A stretch of DNA of 64,000 nucleotides from Oxytricha trifallax. Lineage: Eukaryota > Ciliophora > Spirotrichea > Sporadotrichida > Oxytrichidae. Below are positions 41,501 to 52,023 of this stretch, piece after piece. The stretch lies in the NCBI GenBank assembly GCA_000711775.1, contig ARYC01017706.1, positions 62,001 through 126,000 on the forward strand. Direction: 5' to 3'. The notes beneath the pieces are model-generated. The model searched no databases. It was not told the origin of the DNA and saw only the letters and a list, made by a program, of their open reading frames with translations. The position numbers and the translations under genes were made by a program. Every line of letters starts with the position of its first letter. Within the stretch, counting starts at the first letter, position 1.

Positions 41501-42767
41501 AATCTGAATCATTCTCTGAGTTATTTAAAGTTTGACTTCTTCATCCAACTTCTTTATCTCATCTTTCATTACATCTAGAGAACTCATTTTCTTAATCAAC
41601 TCATCGATTTCGTTCTAGTTGTACTTCTTTACAGGGGGCTTCTTGGTAGCAATCAAATTCTATATTAATTAACAAATAAATGCGAAAAAGAACTGTCTCT
41701 AAATTATTTAAAAAAACACATCAATCTGTTGTCTCACATTTTTCTTTTATCTGACTGCTTAATCTGCAGTTGTAGAGCCGAAAGCCCCTACTAGATCATT
41801 CTACTTGATCATAAAGTCAAGTGTGGTCTCACATTAGTATTTCATATAGTCTCTCTTAGCCACTTAGGTGTAGTTTTTGCCTTCATTTAGTGCCAGCAGA
41901 ATATAACAGATTGTAGTCTTGAATTGATCAAATTGCTCTTTCTGGTCTCTTTCTTTCTCCTTATCAATTAATAACAAGAGTTTTCACTGTTTGTATAATA
42001 ATTACCACACATGATTTGCATAAAAATTCTGACAAAAAAGCATTTTATTAGATGTTTATCTTTGCCATCAAAGATACACTCAATGGAATAAACGAGTCTC
42101 TGATCAAGATACAAAAATGCGTAACCCTGCACCGTATCCTCTCCATCCTCTGTGAACCCAGTATATGAAATAAGCTGCATATCTTAAGTAATAGGAAGTC
42201 TCTTCAATGGTTCTTGCTCTACAAGAATAAATCAATATTTAGACAACAAATTTATCGCTTACCTTAATTCGCATCATAATCTTCGTTGGTTATACACATT
42301 ACAATGAGAGTGTGCTTCACTCCTTCGATCAGTATCTCTTCAGTCTTTAGTGATAGGTTGCCATTCATAAAACTATAGATATGCGTTAGAAATTATTCAT
42401 ATTGAAAGGTGGTTAATGTGTTGCAGAGAAAATTAGTTGTACTGATAAACTTACATTGTTTCTTTAATCTAGCCTCCTTGATGTCTGGGTTTTACTTATA
42501 TATAAAAACAGATTCCAATATTACTGACCTCATTCCCATGAAATGATAATTAAGTTCATTTCTATGAGTAATTCAATTTAAATTAAGTTTGATCTGACAA
42601 AACTGCACTTCATCGACTGTGATGCTTAAAATAGCTTCAAAGTCCTCCATTTTTAAGATTTTAGTCAGGTCATTAGGAGAATACTACCCACTTTTGCCCT
42701 TTTCTTTCTGATTTTAGGTCTAGGCGGGATCACCTCCCTGCCCAAACATTTTTCTAAAGTATTCCAT
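38580..42767 (-). CDS. VID27: VID27-family protein (WD40-like C-terminus)
   Basis: ATG 42767-42765 (MEYFRKMFGQGGDPAQT). N-terminal half: MEDFEAILSITVDEVQFC, NLSLKTEEILIEGVKHTLIV, MQLISYTGFTEDGEDTVQGY, and DIFLCIDQVTSQGSDSK joined to GKFEYMINIIDKTGKISYTR across the foldback IES. An acidic/Lys-rich low-complexity middle (about 39990-40310) precedes the VID27 core: DRTFILNGPIVKVYQN, LILANNESNLIFNNE, then GAFALGSVDGAVRLYKQLGQ, TLLPGLGERIQSIDIS, QWILASCQTYLLVIPTT, and FNKVKRGVLRSYKIKKLPQP with VDGQFQFNNEEKVLVTF near the end. VID27 proteins are cytoplasmic, conserved from yeast (vacuole import and degradation 27) to plants and protists, with a beta-propeller C-terminus and unclear molecular role. 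The exact stop is uncertain (see spacer). Confidence 0.9.
39200..39257 (-). other. IES of VID27 (pointer ATT)
   Basis: ATT at 39200-39202 and 39255-39257. Joining reads SISTTMGGAFALGS in frame, the conserved entry to the VID27 propeller. Confidence 0.65.
40856..41383 (-). other. 522-bp IES of VID27 containing a foldback MITE (pointer AAATTT)
   Basis: AAATTT at 40856-40861 and 41378-41383. Joining gives SKSKGKFEYMINIIDKTGK in frame. Confidence 0.85.
40962..41370. mobile_element. Foldback MITE with ~185-bp arms, probable TA target (mariner-like)
   Basis: Ends TAGGAATACATTCG and CGAATGTATTCCTA. The arms (about 40962-41146 and 41186-41370) differ at only about five positions, all transitions. 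The loop is about 40 bp. Terminal TA on both sides fits a TA duplication of Tc1/mariner elements. Non-coding. Lies wholly inside the IES at 40856-41383. Confidence 0.85.
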
Positions 42768-43137
42768 ATTTAAATAAATTTTGATTTCAATTACAAAGAT
42801 TTAAGATTATACATTTTCCAAAAAGATATGCATTTATACTAATGTATGTTAATAATTTTATTTATATAGAGAATTCTTTAAAATTAAGAGACTAAAGTCA
42901 TAAATTATTAAAAAATAGAGGGAAAAATATATTTTCGTACTATTATTAAAATAAAATTAACATTTTTTTTATATATATATATAATTAATTAATTCTTATT
43001 TTTTAATATTTCTCCAATATGCATGGAGAGTATTTATATGTATTAAATAATTTTAAAACTCACTTGTGAAAATCACAATAAATTAAAATCTAGAAATAAA
43101 AATTAAAATATATAAAGCATAATTAAAATGTTCTTAG
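42768..43137. promoter_or_regulatory. Head-to-head spacer, VID27 / ciliary protein gene
   Basis: 370 bp between divergent starts at 42767 (-) and 43138 (+). AT-rich with a (TA)n run near 42970-42985; no defined motif. Confidence 0.35.
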
Positions 43138-44332
43138 AGTCCAAATCTAAATTTGACTGGCACAGACCCCAGACAACTGCAGGTGTTTCAGGTGGCTTCA
43201 GAGCTACAGTTTAGCAAGATAACTTTGCAAGTTGGTCATCAAGCAACATGTATAGAACAAGTTACAACGACATGAGTATTAAGGTAAGTTATTATAATTA
43301 AATGGAAAAGATTTGTTTGTATGTGGTTTGAGGGGATGGTAAAAATGGAATGTTTGAGGAATGGTTATATTGGGATTTTTATTTCAAAACTATATTGAGA
43401 ATTAAAGAAAAGTACTAATTGAGTTACTTAACTGAGATACACGAAAGGAATTCTTAATTAATTACCTTTGACACAATACTTATATCTAAATTCTATAAAA
43501 AAATAACTACATATTTAATGGAAGTATCTTAACAAATTCTATATAGACACCAGTGTAAAATAAAAATCATGTCATTCCAGGATATTAAGGATACGTTCCA
43601 TCTAAGGGGCCAGATAATGAATTAGGCGGTACATTTACAACTTTAAGCAGAAGATGTTTAATAGATTATTTTTAATGAAATTATATAAGAATATTTATCC
43701 AAATATGTTTTACCAGAGAAAGAGTAGATAAGAGACCTCACTTTAACGGAACTGCAAGGTAATAACTAAAATTCTTAGTTAAACGGTCTATTAATCAAAT
43801 TTATAGTTTTAATTTCACATAAGTTCCACCAAAGTAAGATGATACTCTTCGTGCCACTACTCATAAATATGGAAAGCAAACCATTCCAGTCCCTCATCCC
43901 AATTAGGACACTCCAGGTGGATCAAGAGCCTGGTCTACATCTTCTAGAGAATTCTTTGGAACTATTTCATGTTTTTTTTTAACAGCACCAAGATTCAGAG
44001 TGAAGTAGAACTTCAGATCAAGACTATCGCAAGCCGACGCTGATTTTGATCATATGCTTAAAGATAGCGCAAGAGGCAAGGGAAAGGTTACAGCCAGTGG
44101 GTTTGCAACTGCCATGACTTTATTCGATGGAACTACCTGGGTGCCAGAGAAAAATATGCATACCGATAAACATAGAACCTTATACATTAATTTTATTCAA
44201 ATAACCCAAGGGTTTATGGTGAGAACTGAATATAGAAATAGATTTAACTAGGCAAAGCCTTTCCATAAAGTGCAATTGAGACATTCTATCTACTAACTCC
44301 CTAAGAAGGTCTTAGTTTATGATAAACAATGA
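43138..44332 (+). CDS. Putative ciliary microtubule inner protein (FAM166/CIMIP2-like IPGYxGYVP motif)
   Basis: ATG 43138 (MFLESKSKFDWHRPQTTAGV). After the first intron: NKNHVIPGYQGYVPSKGPDN then GGTFTTLSRR, a short motif like the IPGYxGxVP signature of FAM166/CIMIP2 proteins, which sit inside ciliary doublet microtubules. Then RVDKRPHFNGTA, HKYGKQTIPVPHPNQDTPGG, FRVKQNFRSRLSQADADFDH, TTWVPEKNMHTDKHRTLYIN and a basic C-terminus (QLRHSIYQLPKKVLVYDKQ). Stop TGA 44330-44332. About 230-250 residues, basic, no membrane span. Introns (GT-AG): 43285-43546 and 43759-43806. IES pointer AGA 43649-43651/43715-43717. The family assignment rests on one motif plus general character. A decayed relative lies at 47985-48720. 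Confidence 0.6.
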
Positions 44333-45600
44333 AGTTCACTGTAATCCCACTTTATAGAATAGTGACAAAAAAGTTTTAAAATTTCGAAAATAAATAATCA
44401 AATTTATGAGAAAAATCAATATTACTATTCTAAAGAGGCAAATACAAAAACTTAACATAAAATAAAATAATGCTCTATTTACTAAAATTATTTATTTAAG
44501 AATCTTTTAATTACAAAAAATTACAGTTATAAGTAAGATTATATATTCTATAAAAATTTAATGCAACTTTTAAGCTAGTTACTATAATTATAAAATTTAA
44601 AGGTTATGACAATGAAAAAACTTTAATAATCTTTTAGAAATGAAATCAAGATTGTAAAATTATTAATTTTAACTCTTAATTATATAAATTGATTATAAAC
44701 TTATAGATAATACCTAATTACTTTTATATTAAATTTAAAATATCAAGTGTGAGTAAATTATATCCATAATTAAAATGATTTCTTCAAAAATTCATCCATT
44801 TTATATGTAATATAATGGTTTATTATTTAAAAAAACACTGCTTTTGCAATATTTTCAGATTTGCTTTTATTTAAATGTGATTATAAAAAAGTGTAAATTT
44901 TTATTATTATATAGAATAATAAACATATAAATACTTATAATAATTAGCTATGAAAAATTTATATCTTTTAATTAAATTTATAAATATAAAAATTGATTGA
45001 ATTTCTAATTAAAAGAAGCCATCATATATCAGGATAGAATATAAATGTAATATCAATTAAAGAGGATTCTTAATTAAATTAATAATAATTTATTATGGTC
45101 GAAAGATAAAACTAGGAAGACTGGACTTTCCCTGACTATTCAAAATAAATTTACATAACTTTAAATATAATATAAGTATTTTATAATTTTATACATTTTG
45201 ATGTTGAATTTTAAATTTATATTGATTATTATTGGCAATAATTTGAATTTAGAAAACACTATATTTCAATATGTAGCTAATAATTACTTCTTATTTAATG
45301 AAAATTCTTATGAGGTTTTATCAAGAAAAATACAAATTTATATAAGGTAATTAAATCACCAAAAATTAATTATCTATAAATATAAACAATTATTAAAAAG
45401 TTATATAACTTTGTTTAATAAGTAAGTTAAATATTTTAATTTTAAATGCCTAATTAATATTTTTTGCATAATAAGTGGAGGTGACGATCGTTCAGGGTAT
45501 CTAAAACCTAGGGCAGTTCAAAATGGAGGATATATTAAATTTTAGAATAATTTTACGAATTCGATTAAATTTTTGTATAAATCAAAAAATTAATCAAAAA
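44333..45600. other. Long AT-rich non-genic stretch
   Basis: About 1.27 kb, extremely A/T-rich. A short higher-complexity piece near 45476-45535 (AGGTGACGATCGTTCAGGG) stands out but gives no convincing reading frame. Nothing else supported. Confidence 0.45.
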
Positions 45601-47737
45601 ATGCAAAAAATCTTGGCAGAAATTAAGCACAGCCTACAGTAAGACGATGCCTAGACCAAAATTGCCACAACATTGTATAATTATCTGGGAAACTATTATT
45701 GCAAAATATATTAATATTATATTTTAATAAATAAATTTACCTATGTGCCATAGTATATAAAATTAAGAGAATTTTAATTAGAAACCTATATTTTTATAAT
45801 AATATCATTTTTTTAAGGCAGTTAAACAAATTATTAAGAGTATATTGTGTTTTTTAAGATTTATTTTTTTAAATTAAAATTTAATAAATATTTTTAAAAC
45901 AATTGTAACAAAATTTTCATTATTTACCAAATAATAAAGGAGAGAAATTGATATTAAACAATTTTTAAATATGTAAGGCCTTTCAAAAATTATAGAGATT
46001 ATATGAATTTACAGTTTAATATCCTTAAAAAATTGCTAAAGGCGAAGCATCCTCCCCCCATAATGTATATCTTTTTATTTTGTAGTCTAATATTGATTTA
46101 AACTCTGATTAATGGTAGCAAATGATCATGGTCTACGCGAGCAATAGTTTTCGAGCTATGGCCACTTATAAGTAAAAAATATAATAATAATAACAATTTA
46201 ATTGACATTTTATAAACTTATCGATTTATGTGAAGATTAAGTAATTTAAACAAAATTAAATTAATCTTAGCTTAATTATTACAATCAAATTACAACTAAT
46301 TGATATTAATTTTGATTATTAAGAGAAAATCAATATCAATTAGTTGTAATTTGATTGTAATAATTAAAGTAAGATTAATTTAATTTGTTAAATTACTTAA
46401 TCTTCACATAAATCGATAAGTTTATAAAATGTCAATTAAATTGTTATTATTATTATATTTTTTACTTATAAGTGGCCATAGCTCGAAAACTATTGCTCGC
46501 GTAGATCATGATCATTTGCTACCATTAATCAGAGTTTAAATCAATATTAGACTACAAAATAAAAAGATATACATTATGGGGGGAGGATGCTTCCCCATAG
46601 CCAAAAAAATATAATCTAAATTGTATTAAGAGTTTTATCTTGCTTTAATTTTTCAGAAAAATAATATGTCTTATATAATAAATTTCCTAAATATCATCAT
46701 TATTTTCTTATATTTTAAGAATTTTAGTGTAAGAAGATTAAAATTATACTTTAATTTAATTTTAACATTCGACAAGAAATATTATAAAAAATAATTATAC
46801 CACCTTTTTAGTAATTTACTGATCTCTAATTCATTAATAAAGTTTAATTAAATATTTATTAATTTGGTTTTATTAAATTGAATTTGAAAAATATCAACAA
46901 CAATTGTCTTAATCAATTTTATCATAAATATTATTAATATTTAAAATAATTTAAGGCTTCGTAATTTACCATTTTTTTACATATTTCAATTTTTTGGCCC
47001 AATTTTAACATGATATCAATTTATTATAATTTAACTATGATTTTTTATTTAAAAAAATTACAAATTTTTTTTTAATAACAATAAGATTGTTTGAAAATCA
47101 TTGAAAATTTCTAATTGAACATAGATAAATATGTTCAAGATGCAAACATTTTCGTAGAAAAATGCCTTGAAAATGGGAAGAAGGATGAAGGCTGGAGAGC
47201 AATGGAGTAAGTACATAATGCTAAGAAATAAAGAAATTTCTGGGACCTAGTGAAGGAGGAAAATCACAAGCTTTTTGTTTTAAACGCACAAATTTCAAGA
47301 ATTTAATGAGAAGTTATAGTTTTTAAATATTTATAAGATGTATTTTTAATTTTATTAGATTTGTTTGCTATAATTAAATTTAAAGTTTATATCATAAATT
47401 CAATGATTTATTAAAAAAGAGACAACATTTTATATTCCACCTCAAATATATATATTTATTTGTTCTTAATGGTATTTTACTAAATTATTTATAAATTGAT
47501 TTTGTTTTAATAAAAAAATTAAATTTCTTATAAATAAATTAAATAATTTATTTAAATTTAAGAGGTTTTATTTCTCAAGCTGAGAGAGTTGAGGTGCCAA
47601 GCGAGTTTGACGATGATGACGGCGAAAAATTTACCCAAAAATAATTGCATTTTTGGGATAATTTATTTAAAGATTGTTTTAAACTAATTAATTATGTTAA
47701 TTTATTAATATCAATATATTACAATATAATTACTTGA
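45601..47737 (+). CDS. Small unknown protein, split by a 1.4-kb IES
   Basis: ATG 45601 reads MQKILAEIKHSLQQDDAQTK, ATTLYNYLGNYYCKIY, then across the IES VQDANIFVEKCLENGKKDEG, WRAMEQVHNAKKQRNFWDLV and KEENHKLFVLNAQIS, then QAERVEVPSEFDDDDGEKFT. About 115 well-behaved residues, helical in look, charged, with an acidic patch at the end. The formal TGA is 47735-47737, but residues after EKFTQK look like non-coding AT-rich DNA, so the real end may differ. IES pointers: ATAT 45708-45711/47129-47132 and ATTTC 47292-47296/47580-47584. I do not recognise the family; no membrane segment or metal-binding motif is visible. Confidence 0.6.
46041..46596. mobile_element. Foldback element (~275-bp arms) inside an IES
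   Basis: The left arm starts GGCGAAGCATCCTCCCCCC and the right arm ends GGGGGGAGGATGCTTCCCC; the arms meet near 46318 and are nearly identical inverted copies. The C6/G6 blocks near the ends recall the G-rich ends of the element at 27580-28421, but the internal sequence differs. Non-coding. Contained in the 1.42-kb IES 45708-47132. Confidence 0.85.
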
Positions 47738-47984
47738 ATGACCTCCTCTTACTCTCACATATTTGCTTAAATAATTTCTCAAAATAAATAATTCACAAGC
47801 ACGTATTTTATATTTGATAAATATGATAATCATATTATTAGTTTTAAGTTTGACTTATATTAATTCTACTATAATTAATAATTTTAATAAAAATTAAAAT
47901 GGTATAAATAAATTCAAGCTGTAATTTTTATACAGCATAGAAAAGTTCTGCTTACTAACAAGCAAAATTCGTTGTAAAAATAGG

Positions 47985-48720
47985 AGGGGATATTCTTTTC
48001 TTTGGAACTTATCAATCTTTTACATGGAAATTGGTGGACATGTCTGCATTTTTAATAAAATTCTAAATTAGGGTAAGGAGAAAGTATAACTATGGGCAAA
48101 CTTTTATTTTTTTTTACAAAGGTTTTTTTTAATTTAAAACCAAGCTTCAGTATTATTCTCAAAACATCGATTATGATACCCTCCGTTCAATGCCACAACT
48201 TTAGTATTAGATTTTTGGGCAATAAAATAATTCCTTGAATTCAGAACTGCCTAATATCTTTAAAGTGTTGTCTTAAGAGGATGTATAACTAATATCTTCT
48301 TCATAACAATCTGTAGAACAAATTTATAATTTAAATTATATATGATTTAATTGAATTAATTCATTGCTTAGGTTATAGAAGAAGAAAACTTCTTGCCCTG
48401 ATAATTACGAGAAAACGCTTTTACGATACATATACAAGATATTTGCAAGTACGATAGCTTCAGTTTTGACTATACTTAATATTTCTATGTGGGCACCAGA
48501 GAGAAAATTTGCATAACAATAAAATGAGAAAAATTTATTATTCATTAATTATTCTCTGTGGACTGAAATTAGAAACTAATTGTTTAAAGCCCTTTCCTAA
48601 ATAAACTGAGTAGTTAATTTATCAACTCATTAAGAAGTCTTAGTTCTTGATGAAAACGAATATTACAATAACCCCTCTATACAGAGTGTGGAAAAAAGTA
48701 AATTTAATACTAAATTATAA
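47985..48720 (+). pseudogene. Decayed partial copy of the ciliary (IPGYxGYVP) gene
   Basis: Segments resemble 43950-44350 at DNA level in the same order: ATTCTTTTCTTTGGAACTTA (near 47991) with the 43950 region, GGGCACCAGAGAGAAAATTT (near 48490) with the 44140 region, and CATTAAGAAGTCTTAGTTCT with the 3' end of the gene. The reading frame is broken several times. Either an old duplicate or germline-limited MDS debris. Confidence 0.65.
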
Positions 48721-48981
48721 GAGAGAAAAATCAATATTCTATTCTGATAAGGCAAGGCATACAGCTAATATAAAATATTCTAATTACTAAATTTATTTAA
48801 TTAAGAGTCTTTACATTACATAAATTTCAATATTAATAAATAGTCATATTATTATTAAAATAATAATGTACAAATTTAAATAACAGAGGAATATCAAAAT
48901 AAATGAACATTTAAAACTTTATATATTTACTCATAATATATAAATATTAATACAATTGACTAATTTTAACTTTAAATTCTG

Positions 48982-51900
48982 ATGAAAGTCGCGTAATCTT
49001 CTTAAATCCCAATCAGTCTCAATAATAAAACGACATAATAATTTGAGCAAACCAGAGCATACCATCTACTGCAAGACCTTGATGAAAAATTAAAATGTAA
49101 AATATGCAGAACTCTATTATAAGCGCCACTTTTATCTTGTCAAAAATGTCATATAACATGCTGCGAATCATGTTTAACAGACCCTATGTATTAAATGTTC
49201 ATAAATAGATGCCCTAATGACTCATACGTAGAGCAATCCTCTAAGTTTAGTAGTAATGAAAGTTCAAGTAATGGTTGGGGATCCAGTATAAATAAAATGC
49301 CAAGGAATACAGCCAAATAATGTAAAGGTAGTTTATTTCTTGCAGCCTCCCATATTTTGACGCTGGAAGTTGAAATATTCACAAGAAGCTTGAATTTGAA
49401 AGATGAAGAGTTAATGGTGTACAGGCAGTCTAATTCAGCTAAATTTGACTATAGTAGATTCATTTAAAATGGCAAAAGTAATTAAAAGTTGAAGAGAAGT
49501 TTAAATTAAGATTCTAAGCCAATAGTTCCAATTTAAAGTAGAATCAACAATTCAATTGATATTAATTAAAGCAGTTTAGATACCACTTAATAAGAATCTG
49601 ATGGAATAGTGATTGGCTAAAATTATTCAAAAGGTATGAATAAATGCAATATATGCTTGAAGCCATATAAAAAAGAGAAAGAAGATGAACATTACTTATA
49701 TAGATGTATGTAGTTACCTTTAAAATGCTCACATTGTGGTATTACTAAAATTAAATTTGAAATGGACATGCATATTTACAAAGATTGTGAAGAGTTTATT
49801 ATTGCTGAATTAATTCTTTGTTTAAAAATAAAAAGTTTTGCAAGGAGATTTATATTTAATATTTTTCAAGCAATATTTGTTGCAGGCTTTGTGGTGTTTA
49901 TTATAGAAGAAAAGATTAATCAACTCATGTTTGTATATCAAAGGAATAAAACATTGAATAAGTCTTGATGCTCCAACTAAAACAGATGAAAGATCAAAAT
50001 ATCTAACTTAACTTGCAAAATCAATCCTTAAGATGTTCAAGTGATAAAAATGTTAAATAACAGTCAGAATTTGAAGAAGATATTGCTAAGCTCAAAAGAG
50101 AAAATGATGAGTTAAATCGAAGAATGGAAACTATGAGTCAAATATTTACAAATAATCCAACTTAACTGTCACTTGAACCTAGTCAGCAGATAGGAAGTTT
50201 CATACAAGGGTCTCAATTTGACAATTTAAGCATTAATTGCCCAAATCCAATCGATGTTGATAAGATAAAATTTGATGAAAGATTTGCTTATATGCTTTAA
50301 CACTAAGCTGCAATTACTCAAATCAGAATAATCTAGCATTAATATTTAGGGACGCTAGTTAACAAAAGCTACCCAAGATTATATTTTGCTTCTTCTGATA
50401 AGTGTGGTTGCATAAAAATATGGGATATAGATGTTAAAGAGTCAATTTGCACTTTAAATTTTATGCAAGGAGCTTATGATTTCTAAAGATCTTTTCAGAA
50501 TCCACCAGTAAGAGACTTCATATAAATTAAAGAAAAACTTATAAGTGCACTTGGATTTGACCATTAACCTGGTATGATTGAAGTATGGGATCTCACTACT
50601 TCTACTTAAATCAAAATTTTGAGTTAAGCCCATGAAAGCGAAATAAATACATTAACTTCTCTTAAAGATCGATTTTTCATTTCTGGAGGCAACGATAAAT
50701 ACATGAAAGTTTGGGACTCAGAAAGTTTTCAAATAGTTTAGCAGATGGGCATTAAAATTATATTCAATATATTTTTTATATATCACTATTTAACACTAAA
50801 TCAAACAGCTATTTAATACTCACACATCAAAGTAAAAATGATATAACTTTGGCAGTCACTAATTATTTGAGATTGTTGTACTGCACTTTGCATGTAAAAG
50901 CTTAAATAATATATCATAGTTTGGATAAGATATCCAATCGTTTATTTCTTCTAGTCTCATCTTCTTTTTCTTTTAAAGACTAAATTAAGCTTTGGTCGAA
51001 ATTACCTAAAAATCCATACTAATAACTTGTAGCTCATTTGTTTAGTGAAACCTAAAATAATCAACATAGACCTGAAAACTCCCTACTTACCCTCAATAAG
51101 TTTAAGATTATAAAAATGTCCCACATAGGATTCAATTTTTTGCCAAACAATTAAAATCTCTAATTAAATCATTTTTAGCAGATATAATTTCCAGATTAGA
51201 GAGATTTAGTTGCAAACATAGTTACTCTCTAAGGTGATTTACATAAGGATAAAATTTTGCTTATAACTGAAGCTGGAAATATGCATCTTATAGATTTATA
51301 AATAACCGTTTCAATAGATGAAGAATACTTAAACGAGCTTAAGAACCACAAATAATTCAACAACCCAGAAGAATAATAAAGTTTACAATAGAATATGATC
51401 ACTTAAAATAACTCAAATGCATAAGACATTGAAATGGAAGATCTAGAAGAGCAATATGATCAAAGCGTATAGTATAATTACTAGACATTTTTCAAAATCC
51501 TTAAAACCTTTAGATAAAAACACTTAGCCTAATCAATAATAGAAATCCAAAACAATTAGATTGTAACATTGAGTTAGGAGAGCCTTGAATTTTGGAACTT
51601 AGAAACATACAAAAGATTAAATCTAATTGGTCATTAAATAAGGGGGGTAAATTTTATTCTTTTATAAATTGTTAATTTTTTAAAAAAATATATTTTGCTT
51701 AATTTTTAGAAAAAAATTACCCTATATAGTCATTAAAAAGGAAATATATAGCATGGGTGTGTCTTATATGATTTCAATTTTGAAAAACAAATTTTAGGTG
51801 AATAAAAATAGCACAATATATTAAGAATCTTGACTTGTGAGGATAGCAGAATATTTAGAATTTGGGATAAGAAGAAAAATTTATCAAGGATAATGTCAAG

Positions 51901-52021
51901 ACATAATGAAATTGTTACAAGAGTCCTTAAAATCCCTGGAAGAAACATGTTCATATCTGGTGCCAAAGATGGTTCGCTTAAATGCTTTTCAGGAAAAATA
52001 TAGGATAAATAGAATAATTGA
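48982..52021 (+). CDS. RING/TRAF-type zinc-finger protein with C-terminal WD40 repeats
   Basis: ATG 48982 (MKVAQSSQIPISLNNKTTQQ). RING-like: LKCKICRTLLQAPLLSCQKC then HITCCESCLTDPMY and NRCPNDSY. A Ser/Asn-rich spacer is followed by a TRAF-type finger (NKCNICLKPYKKEKEDEHYL, YRCMQLPLKCSHCGITKIKF, HIYKDCEE). Then a coiled coil (LQLKQMKDQNIQLNLQNQSL; FEEDIAKLKRENDELNRRME) and WD40 blades: CGCIKIWDIDVKESI, PGMIEVWDLTTSTQIKILSQ, HESEINTLTSLKDRFFISGG then NDKYMKVWDSESF, and near the end CEDSRIFRIWDKKKN with FISGAKDGSLKCFSGK. Stop TGA 52019-52021. RING-TRAF-WD40 order resembles TRAF7-type ubiquitin ligases/adaptors (analogy, not demonstrated). IESs exist near 49800-49975, 50755-50815 and others but pointers were not fixed. 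The 3' end abuts the pseudokinase gene. Confidence 0.82.
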
Positions 52022-52023
52022 TA

